Part shown: positions 1 to 8,613 of the stretch, piece by piece
How the letters are laid out: each line of letters begins with the position of its first letter
How positions within the stretch are numbered: position 1 is the first letter of the stretch
Origin: Pseudomonas putida
Lineage (GTDB): Bacteria; Pseudomonadota; Gammaproteobacteria; Pseudomonadales; Pseudomonadaceae
NCBI RefSeq assembly: GCF_016406145.1
Contig: NZ_CP066306.1
Location: 4,960,001-5,024,000 of the forward strand
DNA: 64,000 nt
Direction of reading: 5' to 3'
Notes under the pieces: generated by a model
Seen by the model: the letters and a program-made list of their open reading frames with translations, nothing else
The model's database searches: none
What the model was told of the DNA's origin: nothing
Program-made: the position numbers and the translations under genes

Positions 1-297
1 CTGCACTTGATGGACCGCGACCTGGCCGGGCGCATTCGCCTGCCTTACTACCTCGACGAGGCGGCGGACATCGACGAGCGCAACCAGGCCGCACTGCTGG
101 AGACCAGCCTGCAGTTAGGCTTCGTACCGATTCTGGCGAGTGTGAAGCCACAGGTATCGGCGCATGTGGCGATCGACCTGGAAGGCGGTAGCGGGCCGAA
201 TGGCATCTATATCGACGAGGCGGACTGGAAGTACATCAGCCGACGTGATGTGGAGAAAGCGATCGTGCGCGAGGATCAGGCTGAGGAGCTGGCCTGA
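1..297 (+). CDS. C-terminal end of an SMC/MukB-like ATPase (MksB/JetC type), partial
   Basis: The reading frame is open from the first base, so the 5' part lies outside the window; about 98 residues remain. A hydrophobic strand ending in Asp-Glu (LPYYLDEAADIDERNQ) looks like the Walker B plus D-loop of an SMC-type head, followed by a strand ending in an ILASVKP segment, as in MukB-like condensin ATPases. This family (MksB, or JetC of Wadjet systems) acts in chromosome organisation or plasmid exclusion with kleisin and KITE partners. Those partners would lie upstream and cannot be seen, so the assignment rests on the short C-terminal motif only. Confidence 0.45.
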   Translation: MHLMDRDLAGRIRLPYYLDEAADIDERNQAALLETSLQLGFVPILASVKPQVSAHVAIDLEGGSGPNGIYIDEADWKYISRRDVEKAIVREDQAEELA

Positions 298-320
298 GGA
301 ACTGGGGCCGCTTTGCGGCC

Positions 321-390
321 CTTTCGCGACACGAGGCCGCTCCTACAGGCATATACGTTCGCCTGTAGGAGCGGCCTCGTGTCGCGAAAG
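321..390. repeat. Palindromic REP-type element, 30-bp perfect inverted repeat
   Basis: Two 30-base arms (321-350 and 361-390) are exact reverse complements around a 10-base loop. The core matches the GTAGGAGCGGCC...TCGCGAA family found at several other intergenic sites here. It lies between convergent genes and could also act as a bidirectional terminator. Confidence 0.85.
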
Positions 391-415
391 GAGGCCAAAG
401 GCCTCCCCTAAAGTA

Positions 416-877
416 TCAGTGAGCCCAAGGCAGAATCGGAATCGCCGTCACCGCATTCTGCGGGCTGCCTTCGATCATGCGGTCGCTGTAAACCAGGTAC
501 ACCAGTGTATTGCGCTTCTTGTCCAGGAAGCGCACCACCTGCATGGTCTTGAACACCAGCGAGGTGCGCTCCTTGAACACCTCCTCACCGTCTTTCAACT
601 CACCCTTGAAGTTGATCGGCCCGACCTGGCGGCAAGCAATCGACGCTTCCGCACGGTCCTCGGCCAGGCCCAGGCCACCCTTCACTCCGCCCGTCTTGGC
701 GCGCGACAGGTAGCAGGTCACACCTTCGACCTTGGGGTCGTCGAACGCCTCGACCACGATGCGATCGTTGGGCCCGACGAACTTGAACACAGTAGATACC
801 TGGCCGATTTCCTCGGCCCCTGCCAGCATCGGCAGCGCCAGGGCTGCCACGGCAATCGCGCGCTTGAGCATGTTCAT
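416..877 (-). CDS. creA: CreA family periplasmic protein
   Basis: 153 residues. An N-terminal signal peptide (basic start, then [15 protein letters not shown]) points to export. The rest matches the CreA family: an [22 protein letters not shown] start, [15 protein letters not shown] and the [18 protein letters not shown] end segment, at the family's usual length. The molecular function of CreA is not known; the name comes from the E. coli cre locus. The start codon overlaps the proB stop (ATGA), so it is probably co-transcribed and translationally coupled with proB. Confidence 0.9.
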   Translation of the reverse strand: MNMLKRAIAVAALALPMLAGAEEIGQVSTVFKFVGPNDRIVVEAFDDPKVEGVTCYLSRAKTGGVKGGLGLAEDRAEASIACRQVGPINFKGELKDGEEVFKERTSLVFKTMQVVRFLDKKRNTLVYLVYSDRMIEGSPQNAVTAIPILPWAH

Positions 878-1992
878 ACCAGCACCAGGTTGTCGCGGTG
901 GACCAGCTCCGGCTCGGCACTGTAGCCAAGCAGGGACTCGATGGCATCGGACGATTGGCCAATGATTTTCTGTGCTTCCAGCGCGCTGTAGTTGGCAAGG
1001 CCGCGCGCCACTTCAAGGCCGTCGGGGCCTACGCACACCACCATTTCGCCACGGCGGAAGCTGCCTTGTACGGTCTTCACGCCTACCGGCAGCAGGCTCT
1101 TGTTGGCCTGGCGCAGGGCCTGAACCGCACCGGCGTCCAGTACCAGCGTGCCGCGGGTTTGCAAGTGGCCAGCCAGCCACTGCTTGCGCGCCGCCAACAT
1201 GCCGCGCTCAGGCGACAGCAGGGTACCCAGGCGCTCGCCAGCCTTGAGGCGGTCGAGTACGCGTTCGATACGGCCACCGATGATGATGGTATGGGCGCCG
1301 GAACGGGCTGCCAGGCGCGCGGCGCGCAACTTGGTCTGCATGCCGCCACGGCCCAGGGCACCGCCGGTACCGCCGGCTACGGCGTCGAGCGACGGGTCAT
1401 CGGCACGGGCCTCGTAGATCAGCTGTGCCTCTGGATTGTTACGTGGGTCGGCGTCGAACATGCCGTCACGGTCGGTGAGGATCACCAGCAGGTCGGCCTC
1501 GACCAGGTTCGCCACCAACGCGGCCAGGGTATCGTTGTCGCCGAAGCGGATCTCGTCGGTAACCACGGTGTCGTTTTCGTTGATCACCGGCACCACGCCC
1601 AGGTCGACCAACGTCCGCAGAGTGCTGCGGGCGTTGAGATAACGCTTGCGGTCGGACAGATCGTCGTGGGTCAGAAGGATCTGCGCGGTGTGCTTGCCGT
1701 GCTCGCCAAAGCTCGACTCCCACGCCTGCACCAGGCGCATCTGGCCGATCGAAGCGGCAGCCTGCAGCTCGTTCATCGCGCTCGGTCGTGCGGTCCAGCC
1801 AAGCTGGCTCATGCCGGCAGCCACGGCCCCGGAGGACACCAGCACCAACTCAACACCCGCCTCACGCAGGGCAACCATCTGCTCGACCCATACGGCCATG
1901 GCACCGCGGTCGAGGCCCTTGCCATCGGCCGTGAGCAGCGCACTACCGATCTTCACGACCCAGCGCTTGGCGCCAGTCACCTTGCTTCGCAT
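874..1992 (-). CDS. proB: Glutamate 5-kinase
   Basis: 372 residues, the usual length. ProB phosphorylates glutamate to gamma-glutamyl phosphate with ATP, the first step of proline synthesis in the cytoplasm. The amino-acid kinase domain (about 1-260) starts [11 protein letters not shown] and contains VINENDTV and the glycine-rich [16 protein letters not shown]-terminal PUA domain (about 275-360) is present. I chose the internal ATG giving [11 protein letters not shown], because the 15-residue upstream extension is not family-like. A strong hairpin terminator separates it from obgE upstream, so it probably has its own promoter or depends on read-through. Confidence 0.96.
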   Translation of the reverse strand: MRSKVTGAKRWVVKIGSALLTADGKGLDRGAMAVWVEQMVALREAGVELVLVSSGAVAAGMSQLGWTARPSAMNELQAAASIGQMRLVQAWESSFGEHGKHTAQILLTHDDLSDRKRYLNARSTLRTLVDLGVVPVINENDTVVTDEIRFGDNDTLAALVANLVEADLLVILTDRDGMFDADPRNNPEAQLIYEARADDPSLDAVAGGTGGALGRGGMQTKLRAARLAARSGAHTIIIGGRIERVLDRLKAGERLGTLLSPERGMLAARKQWLAGHLQTRGTLVLDAGAVQALRQANKSLLPVGVKTVQGSFRRGEMVVCVGPDGLEVARGLANYSALEAQKIIGQSSDAIESLLGYSAEPELVHRDNLVLV

Positions 1993-2035
1993 CTTCTCTT
2001 CCAACCTATGTCGAATCTGTAGATACCGTGGATAC

Positions 2036-2062
2036 AAAAACGCCGCTCCAGAGAGCGGCGTT
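2036..2062 (-). terminator. Rho-independent terminator after obgE
   Basis: Stem AACGCCGCTC / GAGCGGCGTT (2039-2048 with 2053-2062) with a 4-base loop, followed on the minus strand by a run of Ts (2040-2036). It sits just downstream of obgE and upstream of proB. Confidence 0.85.
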
Positions 2063-2079
2063 TAGTGTACTGCAACCGG

Positions 2080-3306
<1,227 letters not shown>

Positions 3307-3358
3307 TCAAAAACCGCCTCTCGCCTTCCGACGAGCTGAATACTTAAAAAACCTGAGG

Positions 3359-3438
3359 CTCTTGCAAAAATGAGCGCGGCGGCCCCGTACGACCGAAGAA
3401 ACCCACGCCGGCAGCCCATACAAACAGCTTTGCAAGAG
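3359..3438. repeat. Short inverted repeat between rpmA and obgE
   Basis: CTCTTGCAAA (3359-3368) and its exact reverse complement TTTGCAAGAG (3429-3438) enclose about 60 bases. No ORF lies inside. Purpose is unknown: possibly a leader hairpin or a small repeated element. Confidence 0.4.
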
Positions 3439-3452
3439 GCTCACCACAAACG

Positions 3453-3479
3453 AAAAAGCCCCGTCGCATGACGGGGCTT
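3453..3479 (-). terminator. Rho-independent terminator after rpmA
   Basis: Stem AAGCCCCGTC / GACGGGGCTT (3456-3465 with 3470-3479), loop GCAT, then a T run on the minus strand. Confidence 0.88.
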
Positions 3480-3496
3480 CTGGAGCGACGTCGCGA

Positions 3497-3754
3497 TTAA
3501 GCGGCGACGATGCTCACGTAACGGCGGTTGAACTCGCCTTTCTTCTCGAACTTGATCACGCCTTCGATCTTGGCGAACAGGGTGTGATCCTTGCCCATGC
3601 CAACGCCGTAGCCGGCGTGGAACTGGGTGCCGCGCTGACGGACGATGATGTTGCCGGCCTTGACGACCTGGCTGCCATACATCTTCACGCCAAGGCGTTT
3701 CGATTCTGAGTCGCGACCGTTACGAGTACTACCACCAGCCTTCTTGTGAGCCAT
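3497..3754 (-). CDS. rpmA: 50S ribosomal protein L27
   Basis: 85 residues, the normal L27 length. It begins [20 protein letters not shown], the flexible N-terminus that reaches the peptidyl-transferase centre, and contains [13 protein letters not shown]. It is in the rplU-rpmA operon, 38 bases downstream of rplU, and is followed by a terminator. Confidence 0.99.
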   Translation of the reverse strand: MAHKKAGGSTRNGRDSESKRLGVKMYGSQVVKAGNIIVRQRGTQFHAGYGVGMGKDHTLFAKIEGVIKFEKKGEFNRRYVSIVAA

Positions 3755-3792
3755 GGTTCAATTCTCCAAATAAATTCAGGGGATCTGAGCGA

Positions 3793-4107
3793 TTAAGCCT
3801 GGATACCGGTGATTTTGATCTCGGTGAACCACTGGCGGTGGCCCATACGCTTCATGTGGTGCTTACGACGACGGAACTTGATGATGCGTACTTTATCGTG
3901 ACGGCCTTGCGAAACGACTTCGGCAACAACTTTAGCGCCAGCGACGACTGGAGCGCCGATGGTGACTTCTTCACCGTTGGCAACCAGCAGAACGCGATCG
4001 AAAGTCACGGATTCGCCAGTGGCGATTTCCAGCTTTTCGATTTTGAGGAATTCACCTTCAGCGACTTTGTACTGCTTGCCGCCGGTAACGATTACTGCGT
4101 AAGACAT
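3793..4107 (-). CDS. rplU: 50S ribosomal protein L21
   Basis: 104 residues starting [15 protein letters not shown], the conserved L21 N-terminus, with the basic [16 protein letters not shown] segment near the end. A longer in-frame ORF extends upstream, but the ATG at 4107 gives the family start and has a GGAG ribosome binding site. First gene of the rplU-rpmA operon, divergent from ispB across a 245-base region that must hold both promoters. Confidence 0.99.
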   Translation of the reverse strand: MSYAVIVTGGKQYKVAEGEFLKIEKLEIATGESVTFDRVLLVANGEEVTIGAPVVAGAKVVAEVVSQGRHDKVRIIKFRRRKHHMKRMGHRQWFTEIKITGIQA

Positions 4108-4352
4108 GGGTATTTCTCCGATAATCCTGCTCACCCAGCGCTTTATATGATGAGTATTGGCTGGCATGGCTGCACAGGGCTGGAACGGCCCGGCGCAATT
4201 GCGTAAGGCAGGTGCTGCCCAGGAAGTTAGGGTGCGCGATTGTACGCAACCCGGGTTTTGCTTGCAAGTACCGGCCCCGCTCACCGGGCGGCGCGCCTTG
4301 ACACACCGGGACCCGCGACCTAGCATGCCGCGCAACCTCACTGGAGCAGCCG

Positions 4353-5321
4353 ATGCAACCCCAAACCTTCTACCGCGCGGTAGCTGACGATTTCAGCGCC
4401 GTCGACGAGATCATCAAGAAGCAGCTGACCTCGCGCGTGCCGCTGGTATCGAAGATCGGCGACTATATCACGTCGGCCGGCGGCAAACGCCTGCGCCCCC
4501 TGCTGGTGCTGCTGTGTGGCAAGGCCCTGGGCCGCGAGGGTGACGACCTGCGCCTGCTCGCCGCAACCATCGAGTTCCTGCACACCGCCACCCTGCTGCA
4601 CGACGATGTGGTCGACATGTCCGGCATGCGCCGCGGCCGCTCCACCGCCAATGCCCTGTGGGGCAACGCACCGAGCGTGCTGGTGGGCGACTTCCTTTAT
4701 TCGCGCTCGTTCGAAATGATGGTCGAGCTGGGCTCCATGCCGGTCATGCAGATCCTCTCCAAGGCCACCCGGGTGATCGCCGAAGGCGAAGTGCTGCAGC
4801 TGTCGCGCGTGCGCGATGCCAGCACCAGCGAAGAGGTGTACATGGAGGTCATCCGCGGCAAGACCGCGATGCTGTTCGAGGCCTCGACCCACAGCGCCGC
4901 AGCGCTGGCCGGTGCCACCGACGAGCAGCGCGAGGCGCTGCGCACCTTCGGCGACCACCTGGGCGTGGCTTTCCAACTGGTCGACGACCTGCTGGACTAC
5001 AAAGGCGATTCGCAGACCCTGGGCAAGAACGTCGGCGACGACCTGGCCGAAGGCAAGCCAACCCTGCCGCTGATCTACACCATGCGCGAAGGCACGCCAG
5101 AGCAGGCTGCACTGGTGCGCAAGGCGATCCAGAAGGGTGGCCTGGAAGACCTGGAGCAGATCCGCGTGGCGGTCGAAGCTTCGGGTGCGCTGGACTACAC
5201 CGCGCAGCTGGCCCGTGATTACGTGAAGCGGGCCATTGAGTGCCTGGAAGTGCTGCCGGCCAGCCAATACCGGGATGCACTGGTCGAGCTGAGTGAGTTT
5301 GCGGTAGCGCGCACGCACTAA
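4353..5321 (+). CDS. ispB: Octaprenyl (polyprenyl) diphosphate synthase
   Basis: 322 residues. A trans-prenyltransferase that elongates farnesyl diphosphate with isopentenyl diphosphate to make the ubiquinone side chain. Both aspartate-rich motifs are present: DDVVD (84-88) and DDLLD (211-215), as are GGKRLRP and the GKT after the first helix bundle. The exact chain length of the product cannot be read from sequence; Pseudomonas normally makes Q9. Divergent from rplU, the conserved arrangement in gammaproteobacteria. Confidence 0.95.
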   Translation: MQPQTFYRAVADDFSAVDEIIKKQLTSRVPLVSKIGDYITSAGGKRLRPLLVLLCGKALGREGDDLRLLAATIEFLHTATLLHDDVVDMSGMRRGRSTANALWGNAPSVLVGDFLYSRSFEMMVELGSMPVMQILSKATRVIAEGEVLQLSRVRDASTSEEVYMEVIRGKTAMLFEASTHSAAALAGATDEQREALRTFGDHLGVAFQLVDDLLDYKGDSQTLGKNVGDDLAEGKPTLPLIYTMREGTPEQAALVRKAIQKGGLEDLEQIRVAVEASGALDYTAQLARDYVKRAIECLEVLPASQYRDALVELSEFAVARTH

Positions 5322-5338
5322 AATCGCGTCCCCCTCTT

Positions 5339-5398
5339 CGCGGGCAAGCCCGCTCCACAGGATCCGCATGGTTCCGCAGGAGCAGGCTTGCCCGCGAT
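5339..5398. repeat. REP-like palindrome
   Basis: CGCGGGCAAGCCCGCTCC and its near reverse complement face each other around about 25 bases. It lies just after ispB and may also end its transcript. Confidence 0.7.
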
Positions 5399-5481
5399 GC
5401 ATTTGTACGGACAAAAACACTTCCCCGTTAAAACCTTATACAATATGGGCCTTTAACCGTCTGTCTGTTTAAGGAACCGAA

Positions 5482-5823
5482 GTGAGCACTTTGCCGCCCT
5501 GCCCCAAATGCAATTCTGAATACACCTACGAGGATGGCACCCAGCTGATCTGCCCTGAATGCGCCCACGAGTGGTCGGCCAACGGCGAAGCCGATGCCGG
5601 CAGCGATGACGTGGTGAAAAAGGATTCGGTGGGCAACGTGCTGCAGGACGGCGACACCGTCACCGTGATCAAGGACCTCAAGGTCAAGGGCTCCTCCCTG
5701 GTGGTAAAGGTCGGCACCAAGGTCAAGAACATCCGTCTGTGCGACGGCGACCACGACATCGACTGCAAGATCGACGGCATTGGCGCCATGAAGCTGAAGT
5801 CGGAATTCGTGCGCAAGGTCTGA
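5482..5823 (+). CDS. yjdM: YjdM/PhnA family zinc-ribbon protein
   Basis: 113 residues starting at GTG, with AAGGA 7 bases upstream. The N-terminus has a zinc ribbon, [12 protein letters not shown]...[10 protein letters not shown] (two CxxC pairs). The C-terminal part contains the PhnA-type domain ([32 protein letters not shown]). The family was once linked to alkylphosphonate use because of its E. coli position; its biochemical role is not settled. It stands alone with no phosphonate genes nearby. Confidence 0.9.
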   Translation: MSTLPPCPKCNSEYTYEDGTQLICPECAHEWSANGEADAGSDDVVKKDSVGNVLQDGDTVTVIKDLKVKGSSLVVKVGTKVKNIRLCDGDHDIDCKIDGIGAMKLKSEFVRKV

Positions 5824-5858
5824 TTACATAAAAACAGCCAATAGTCTCTTGCTATTTT

Positions 5859-5877
5859 GATAATAAGAATTATTCTC
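5859..5877 (+). promoter_or_regulatory. Fur-box-like operator
   Basis: The 19 bases GATAATAAGAATTATTCTC match 15 of 19 positions of the classical Fur box (GATAATGATAATCATTATC) and sit 28 bases before the start of the next gene, where bound Fur would block transcription. Prediction by motif only. Confidence 0.65.
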
Positions 5878-5905
5878 ATTGGACTGCTATCCAAGGAGAA
5901 TAGCC

Positions 5906-6151
5906 ATGACTTATCTGATCGACGCTTGGCTGGACCGTCCCCATCCTTACCTGCGCATCCTGCATCGCGAAACCGGCGAAGTGTGCGCTGTGCTCGAAGA
6001 AGAAGCGCTCGACGAACTGCGTGACCAAGGCGACCTGGACATGAGCGGGCTGAACTCGAGTGAGCCGGTGGTGCTCAAGGAGCTGGTGCGTAATCTGTTC
6101 CTGTTTTGCTATGCGCGGGCATTGCGCCCGGTGGGAACAGACTGGAATTGA
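5906..6151 (+). CDS. Small conserved hypothetical protein, probably iron-regulated (PA4570-like)
   Basis: 81 residues from the ATG that follows an AAGGAG site. The protein is acidic in the middle and contains YLIDAWLDRPHPYLRILHRETGE, then a Glu-rich helix and the LVRNLFLFCYARAL segment near the end. No enzymatic motif is seen. The position between ispB and fklB-type genes matches a small gene known in P. aeruginosa as PA4570, which I recall as iron-responsive. The Fur-like box immediately upstream supports iron repression here. Function unknown. Confidence 0.8.
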   Translation: MTYLIDAWLDRPHPYLRILHRETGEVCAVLEEEALDELRDQGDLDMSGLNSSEPVVLKELVRNLFLFCYARALRPVGTDWN

Positions 6152-6175
6152 TCGGCATTGCGAGGGCTTTGCCCT

Positions 6176-6244
6176 CGTTCGCGACACAAGGCCGCTCCTA
6201 CAAGAGCATCATGGGCCTGTAGGAGCGGCCTTGTGTCGCGAATG
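6176..6244. repeat. REP-type palindrome
   Basis: A 25-base stem (6178-6202 with 6218-6242) of the GTAGGAGCGGCC...TCGCGAA family, between convergent genes. Confidence 0.85.
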
Positions 6245-6268
6245 GGCCGCAAAGCGGCCCCAGAGGCA

Positions 6269-6886
6269 TTACAGAACGTCGAGCAGTTCGACGTCGAATA
6301 CCAGCACGCTATGCGGCGGGATGCTGCCAACGCCTTGGGCGCCGTAGGCCAGCTCGCTCGGCACATACAGGCGCCATTTGCTGCCAGCATTCATCAGCTG
6401 CAGGGCTTCGGTCCAGCCAGCGATCACACCACCGACCGGGAATTCAGCAGGCTGGCCACGCTCGTAGGAGCTGTCGAACACGGTGCCGTCGATCAGCGTG
6501 CCGTGGTAGTGGGTACGCACGTTGCTTTCGCGGGTCGGCTTGGCGCCTTCGCCAGCGGTCAGCACTTCGAACTGCAGGCCCGAAGCGAGGGTGGTGATGC
6601 CTTCGCGCTTGGCGTTCTCGGCCAGGAATTCCTTGCCGGTGGCAGCCGCGGCTTCAGCCTTGGCAGCGGCTTCGGCTTGCATCACGTCACGGATGACCTT
6701 GAAGCTGGCCGACAGGTCGGCTTCGCTGACGCGGCTGTCGGCACCGTTGAAGGCGTCGGTCAGGCCGGCCACGATCGCTTCCAGGTTGACGCCCGGTGGC
6801 GGGTTGTCGCGCAGCTGGCCGCCCAGCTGACGGCCGATGCCGTAGCTTACGCGGGTTTCGTCGGTGGACAGGTTGAGTTCGGACAT
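6269..6886 (-). CDS. fklB: FKBP-type peptidyl-prolyl cis-trans isomerase
   Basis: 205 residues from MSELNLSTDETRVSYGIG; the longer upstream ORF is not family-like. An N-terminal dimerisation helical region (about 1-95, Ala/Glu-rich KAEAAAATGKEF) precedes an FKBP domain (about 100-205) with HYHGTLIDGTVFDSSYERGQPAEFPVGGVI, GWTEALQLM and YGAQGVGSIPPHSVLVFDVELL. It isomerises prolyl bonds during folding. There is no obvious signal peptide, so like E. coli FklB it is probably cytoplasmic. Confidence 0.93.
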   Translation of the reverse strand: MSELNLSTDETRVSYGIGRQLGGQLRDNPPPGVNLEAIVAGLTDAFNGADSRVSEADLSASFKVIRDVMQAEAAAKAEAAAATGKEFLAENAKREGITTLASGLQFEVLTAGEGAKPTRESNVRTHYHGTLIDGTVFDSSYERGQPAEFPVGGVIAGWTEALQLMNAGSKWRLYVPSELAYGAQGVGSIPPHSVLVFDVELLDVL

Positions 6887-6971
6887 TGTCGTGCTCCACT
6901 GCAGGGCGCAGTGCAGCCGCGCCCTTGATGAAAAGGGCGAGCAGCCTAGCACACTGGGAAGCTGCGAGCAG

Positions 6972-7277
6972 CTACCAGGCCGAACGCTGGGAGATGGGTA
7001 CCTTGAGGTCTTCTTCGGGATGCGAACCCATGCCGCACATTTCGTCCTGCACGGACCAATGCACCAGGTTCATCGAGACCATCGGGATGGTTTGCAGCAA
7101 CTTGCGGGCGTCTTCCACCGAGTGCACACGCAGGCGTTCACCACGGGTATCAGCCAAGGGGTGGGCGTGGCCCTTGATGCGGGCCTCGAGCAGATAATCA
7201 CCACCTTCGATGGCGATCAGGTTCAATTCGTCGACATGGCCGGCCCTGGCCTCGGTATTGAGCTGATGCAGGTTCAT
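6972..7277 (-). CDS. Small conserved protein, DUF6482-like
   Basis: 101 residues starting MNLHQLNTEARAGHVDEL; an upstream extension in the same frame looks non-coding. GAGGTG lies about 9 bases before the chosen ATG. The protein contains IEGGDYLLEARI, HPLADTRGERLRVHSVEDARKLL and a C-terminal VHWSVQDEMCGMG segment. I believe it belongs to DUF6482, a Pseudomonas family with no known role. It is in the same direction as fklB and the next upstream gene. Confidence 0.75.
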   Translation of the reverse strand: MNLHQLNTEARAGHVDELNLIAIEGGDYLLEARIKGHAHPLADTRGERLRVHSVEDARKLLQTIPMVSMNLVHWSVQDEMCGMGSHPEEDLKVPISQRSAW

Positions 7278-7421
7278 GAGAGCACCTCGCTGCTGGAACC
7301 AGGCATGAGTGCTCATTTTTTGTACAGGACTTGGGAATACACAAGGCATAACTGACGCCGCTCGTCAGTTGAGCCGCGCTGGCCCCAGCACCGGCAAGCC
7401 GGCGATGGGGCCCCAAAGGAC

Positions 7422-7910
7422 TCAGTGCTTGGTGACTTTGTCCAGGTAGCCCATGCAGAACGCCGACACCACGAAGGTCATGTGGATGATCACGTACCAC
7501 ATCAGGTAATCGGTAGAAATGTTCTGCGCGTCCATGAACACCCGCAGCAGGTGGATGGAGGAAATGGCCACGATCGAGGCAGCGACCTTCATCTTCAGCG
7601 ACGAAGAGTCCATCTTGCCCAGCCAGTTGAGCTTCTCCTTGCTATCGTCGATGTCCAGTTGCGAGACGAAGTTCTCGTAGCCGGAGATCATCACCATGAC
7701 CAGCAGGCCGCCTACCAGCGACATGTCGATCAGCGACAGGATCACCAGGATCAGGTCGGCTTCGCTCAGGGCAAAGACGTTGGGCAGGACGTGGATGACT
7801 TCCTGGAAAAACTTCAGCGCCAAGGCCAACAGGCCGAGGGACAGGCCGAAATAGATGGGGGCGAGCAGCCAGCGCGACGCATACATCGCGTTTTCGAGAA
7901 TACGTTCCAT
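7422..7910 (-). CDS. UPF0114/TIGR00645 (YqhA-like) inner-membrane protein
   Basis: 162 residues with about four hydrophobic helices (near 13-33, 50-75, 105-125 and 135-155). The start [30 protein letters not shown] and the internal [19 protein letters not shown] are characteristic of this family. Function unknown. It sits in the same strand-run as fklB and the DUF6482-like gene. Confidence 0.9.
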
Positions 7911-8014
7911 GGAGGGTTGGGACTCGTCAGGTGACTAAAAAAGCGACGCCGAGTATAGCCAGCCACCTGTTACAGCAAAAGCCCGGCCTGAAGGGGGCTT
8001 CTGTACAGCGCAAC

Positions 8015-8100
8015 CGCCGGCAAGCCGGCTACCTCAGGTACACCACTGCCCTGGTAAGCAGTGAGGCCCCAGTGGGAGCCGGCTTGCCGGCGATTGGGCC
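8015..8100. repeat. REP-type palindrome, GCCGGCAAGCCGGC family
   Basis: CGCCGGCAAGCCGGCT and the facing AGCCGGCTTGCCGGCG flank about 50 bases between two genes on the minus strand. Confidence 0.8.
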
Positions 8101-8111
8101 AGAAGAGGCAC

Positions 8112-8450
8112 TCAGGTTTCAGGGTGGAACTGGTAATCCCCCAGGTTGCGACAACGTTCACCGTTGATCCGGCGCAACTGCGCTTGCAGGTGCAGGCACC
8201 AGATCTGCGGATCCTCGGCCACCTGGTACCCATGCAGGGTCAGGCTGTCGACAATGGCGTTGAGCACCGACTCGGCCACCAACGGCCCATGGAACGGCCC
8301 TTGGGCCTTGATGGCTGAGGGTTGCTCGCCGGCCATGCCGGCAGCGAACAGCAAGGTCCACATGCCGTTATCACCGGCCAGCGGGCGAATACTGCATTCG
8401 ATACGCGTCACCAGGCCCAGGCACTGGCGAGTAAGGCAGAGGTTGCGCAT
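8112..8450 (-). CDS. Conserved hypothetical protein
   Basis: 112 residues from the ATG at 8450, chosen because GGAGGGGG sits about 8 bases before it; in-frame starts at 8507 and 8540 lack such a site. It contains CLGLVTRIECSIRPLAGDNGMWTLLFAAGM, QGPFHGPLVAESVLNAIVDSL, and a C-terminal SADLV-like stretch WCLHLQAQLRRINGERCRN. No recognised domain, signal peptide or membrane segment. The gene lies downstream of the Lon-like protease on the same strand. I know no function. Confidence 0.7.
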   Translation of the reverse strand: MRNLCLTRQCLGLVTRIECSIRPLAGDNGMWTLLFAAGMAGEQPSAIKAQGPFHGPLVAESVLNAIVDSLTLHGYQVAEDPQIWCLHLQAQLRRINGERCRNLGDYQFHPET

Positions 8451-8613
8451 GGCCGCGTCCCCCTCCAATAAGCCGTGTTCAGCTCGAAACGTTCGGGCTG
8501 TTTCCATCCTGAACCCTGATGCCGTCCTAAGTTCCAGCATAGAATAGCGGCGTAAAAAGATGGAAAACCGGCGCTGAACGGTAGCACATGGCCGCCAGCG
8601 CCGATTTATTGAC

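Noticed and set aside
4338..5420. 360-codon minus-strand ORF over ispB
   Set aside because: Antisense to ispB, which has both aspartate motifs and the right length.
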